DNA of 12,967 nucleotides from NCBI GenBank assembly GCA_023267515.1, contig JAHFNF010000018.1:1-12967 (forward strand), read 5' to 3'. This document shows, in pieces, positions 11,487-12,967 of the stretch (positions are counted from its first letter, which is position 1; each line of letters begins with the position of its first letter). The notes beneath the pieces were generated by a model. The model saw only the letters and a program-made list of their open reading frames with translations, searched no databases and was not told the origin of the DNA. A program made the position numbers and the translations under genes. This stretch comes from Candidatus Nomurabacteria bacterium (GTDB lineage: Bacteria; Patescibacteriota; Minisyncoccia; Phycocordibacterales; UBA9973).

Positions 11487-12967
11487 ATGAATCTGAGTGA
11501 TGAGCTTTCCGAAATCTCTCGTATTGATGCAAATCAAAAACGGGCTCTCGCTCGGCTTAAAATTTTTTCCGTTCACGACCTACTTTTTCACTTCCCCATA
11601 CGATACTCAGACGTGAGCCAAATCAGACAAATAAAAGATTTAGTAGTTGGAGAAAATGCTACCGTCTTTGGTAAAATTTCAAAATTAAAAACTAAAAAAG
11701 GTTTCCGCTCCAAAATCCCGATGGGTGAAGCGGAAATTGAAGATTTATCCGGGTCCATAAAAATAATTTGGTTTCATCAAGCCTATCTGGCCAAGATGAT
11801 AAAAGAGGGTGAGAGTGTTATGTTAACCGGGAAGGTGACGGAGAGTAAAAGTGGAATATACCTAGCCAATCCGGAATTTGAAAAAATGCCAAATATGCCG
11901 ATTGATTCGCACGACACTTTATTTAAAAAAAGGAGCGCGGAGAGTGAAGGTCTTTCTTACCCTGTCTACCGCGAGACCCGTGGTATTACTTCCAAATGGT
12001 TTTACCATACGATTGAAAAAATACTTAAAGCGGGGATCTTAGATAAAATTGAAGATTACATTCCAGAAGATATTTTAAAACAATATCACTTACCCACTTT
12101 GAAGTCTGCCCTAGTCTGGATTCACAAACCAAAGCGGGAAAACGATGCTACCTCTGCTCGTAAGCGCTTTGCCTTTGAAGAAGTTTTTTTTATTCAGCTT
12201 CAACGCCAACAAGACAAGCGAGAATATAAGTCCAATAAATCTTTCAGGGTTAACCCTGATGAAAAAAACACAGCAGAGTTTGTAAAACGTTTCCCTTTTC
12301 TACCAACCAAGGCACAAACAAGGGCGATTGATACGGTGCTTTCCGATATGTCCCAAATTCACCCAATGTCTCGGCTTTTGGAGGGCGATGTCGGCTCGGG
12401 GAAAACCGCTGTCGCTGCTACCGCTGCCTACGGCGCAGTGATGCAAAGACCAGAGGATAAAGACGGAAAACTGCAAACTTTTGGCAATCTCCAAGTCGCT
12501 TATATGGCACCAACAGAGATTTTGGCCACCCAACATTTTGAGTCTTTTATTAAATATTTTAAGCACTTGCCGATAAATGTCGGCCTCATTACTGGCTCCG
12601 GTTGCCGGAAATTTCCATCCAAAGTAAACCCAGCCGGCTGGACAGATATTTCCCGCGCTCAGCTTTTAAAGTGGACGGCGAATGGAGAAATGCCGATACT
12701 TATTGGTACTCACGCCCTTATTCAAAAGACCGTAAAATTTAAAAACTTAGCCCTCGCTATAATTGACGAACAACACCGCTTTGGCACCGCCCAGCGAAGA
12801 AAATTAGTACGCAAAGATAATTTTGCTCCACATCTCTTATCTATGACCGCAACACCTATTCCCCGTACTCTTGCTCTAACAGTTTATGGAGATTTGGACC
12901 TAACACTGCTGGATGAAATGCCAGCAGGCAGAAAAGAAATAATCACAGAAATTATCACACCCGACAA
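11487..12967 (+). CDS. recG: ATP-dependent DNA helicase RecG (partial, runs off right edge)
   Basis: The frame opens at ATG 11487 and stays open for 493 codons to the window edge. The N-terminal wedge/OB-fold domain is recognised by LLFHFPIRYSDVSQI (about 32-46) and the following beta-rich segment. Superfamily 2 helicase motifs follow: GDVGSGKT (300-307, Walker A K306), MAPTEILATQHF (Ia), TGS (369-371), GTHALIQ (407-413), DEQHRFG (427-433) and TATPIPRTLA (454-463). RecG remodels stalled forks and Holliday junctions and unwinds R-loops and D-loops. Two stretches look longer than in well-known RecG proteins: between motifs I and Ia (around RPEDKDGKLQTFGN) and between TGS and GTHAL. No Shine-Dalgarno and no -10 at the 6-base spacing are seen, so it is probably read from the response-regulator mRNA 12 bases upstream. 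Confidence 0.97.
   Translation, partial: MNLSDELSEISRIDANQKRALARLKIFSVHDLLFHFPIRYSDVSQIRQIKDLVVGENATVFGKISKLKTKKGFRSKIPMGEAEIEDLSGSIKIIWFHQAYLAKMIKEGESVMLTGKVTESKSGIYLANPEFEKMPNMPIDSHDTLFKKRSAESEGLSYPVYRETRGITSKWFYHTIEKILKAGILDKIEDYIPEDILKQYHLPTLKSALVWIHKPKRENDATSARKRFAFEEVFFIQLQRQQDKREYKSNKSFRVNPDEKNTAEFVKRFPFLPTKAQTRAIDTVLSDMSQIHPMSRLLEGDVGSGKTAVAATAAYGAVMQRPEDKDGKLQTFGNLQVAYMAPTEILATQHFESFIKYFKHLPINVGLITGSGCRKFPSKVNPAGWTDISRAQLLKWTANGEMPILIGTHALIQKTVKFKNLALAIIDEQHRFGTAQRRKLVRKDNFAPHLLSMTATPIPRTLALTVYGDLDLTLLDEMPAGRKEIITEIITPD

Overview
The window looks like a compact, A+T-rich genome of the Candidate Phyla Radiation (Patescibacteria), most likely in the Parcubacteria group. This is inferred from several things seen together: a pilM-pilN-pilO type IV pilus cluster of CPR style, a very large multidomain surface protein with FN3 domains and cysteine repeats, a small membrane-free histidine kinase with a single-domain response regulator, almost no intergenic space (convergent genes end 2 and 3 bases apart), no clear Shine-Dalgarno sequences, and -10 boxes placed so close to start codons that leaderless mRNAs are expected. 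Genes end normally at TGA, so the TGA-recoding seen in Gracilibacteria is not used. No lineage was tested.

Layout. 1-2278 (minus): pilM, pilN and the 5' part of pilO, the inner-membrane platform of a type IV pilus. 2314-2997 (plus): comF, a phosphoribosyltransferase-like competence protein, divergent from pilM across a shared 35-base promoter region. 3000-6584 (minus): a giant membrane-anchored surface protein (N-terminal anchor, Asp-box beta-propeller, an unassigned stretch, three FN3 domains, four 23-residue cysteine repeats, then membrane segments with two carboxypeptidase-regulatory-like domains). 6667-7854 (plus): a stand-alone ATP-grasp ligase resembling the ATP-grasp part of cyanophycin synthetase. 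7858-8346 (minus): an unrecognised 162-residue protein. 8363-9091 (minus): a ZIP-family metal transporter. 9138-9995 (minus): an anchored extracytoplasmic protein of unknown function. 10034-10214 (minus): two tandem serine tRNAs, one with anticodon GCT and one apparently ACT. 10287-11474 (plus): histidine kinase and response regulator. 11487 to the right edge (plus): the N-terminal 493 codons of recG.

How the genes may work together: pilM/N/O and comF fit a pilus-driven DNA uptake route, which is a known theme in CPR bacteria that must salvage nucleotides; RecG handles branched DNA and could act on incoming or stalled DNA, but that link is only inference. The kinase/regulator pair has no output domain, so its target is elsewhere. 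No mobile element, CRISPR array, prophage or clear rho-independent terminator was seen. No intergenic stretch exceeds 300 bases. The most unusual signals are the repeated -10 / 6-base / ATG geometry at six genes and the A34 serine tRNA next to its normal G34 partner.
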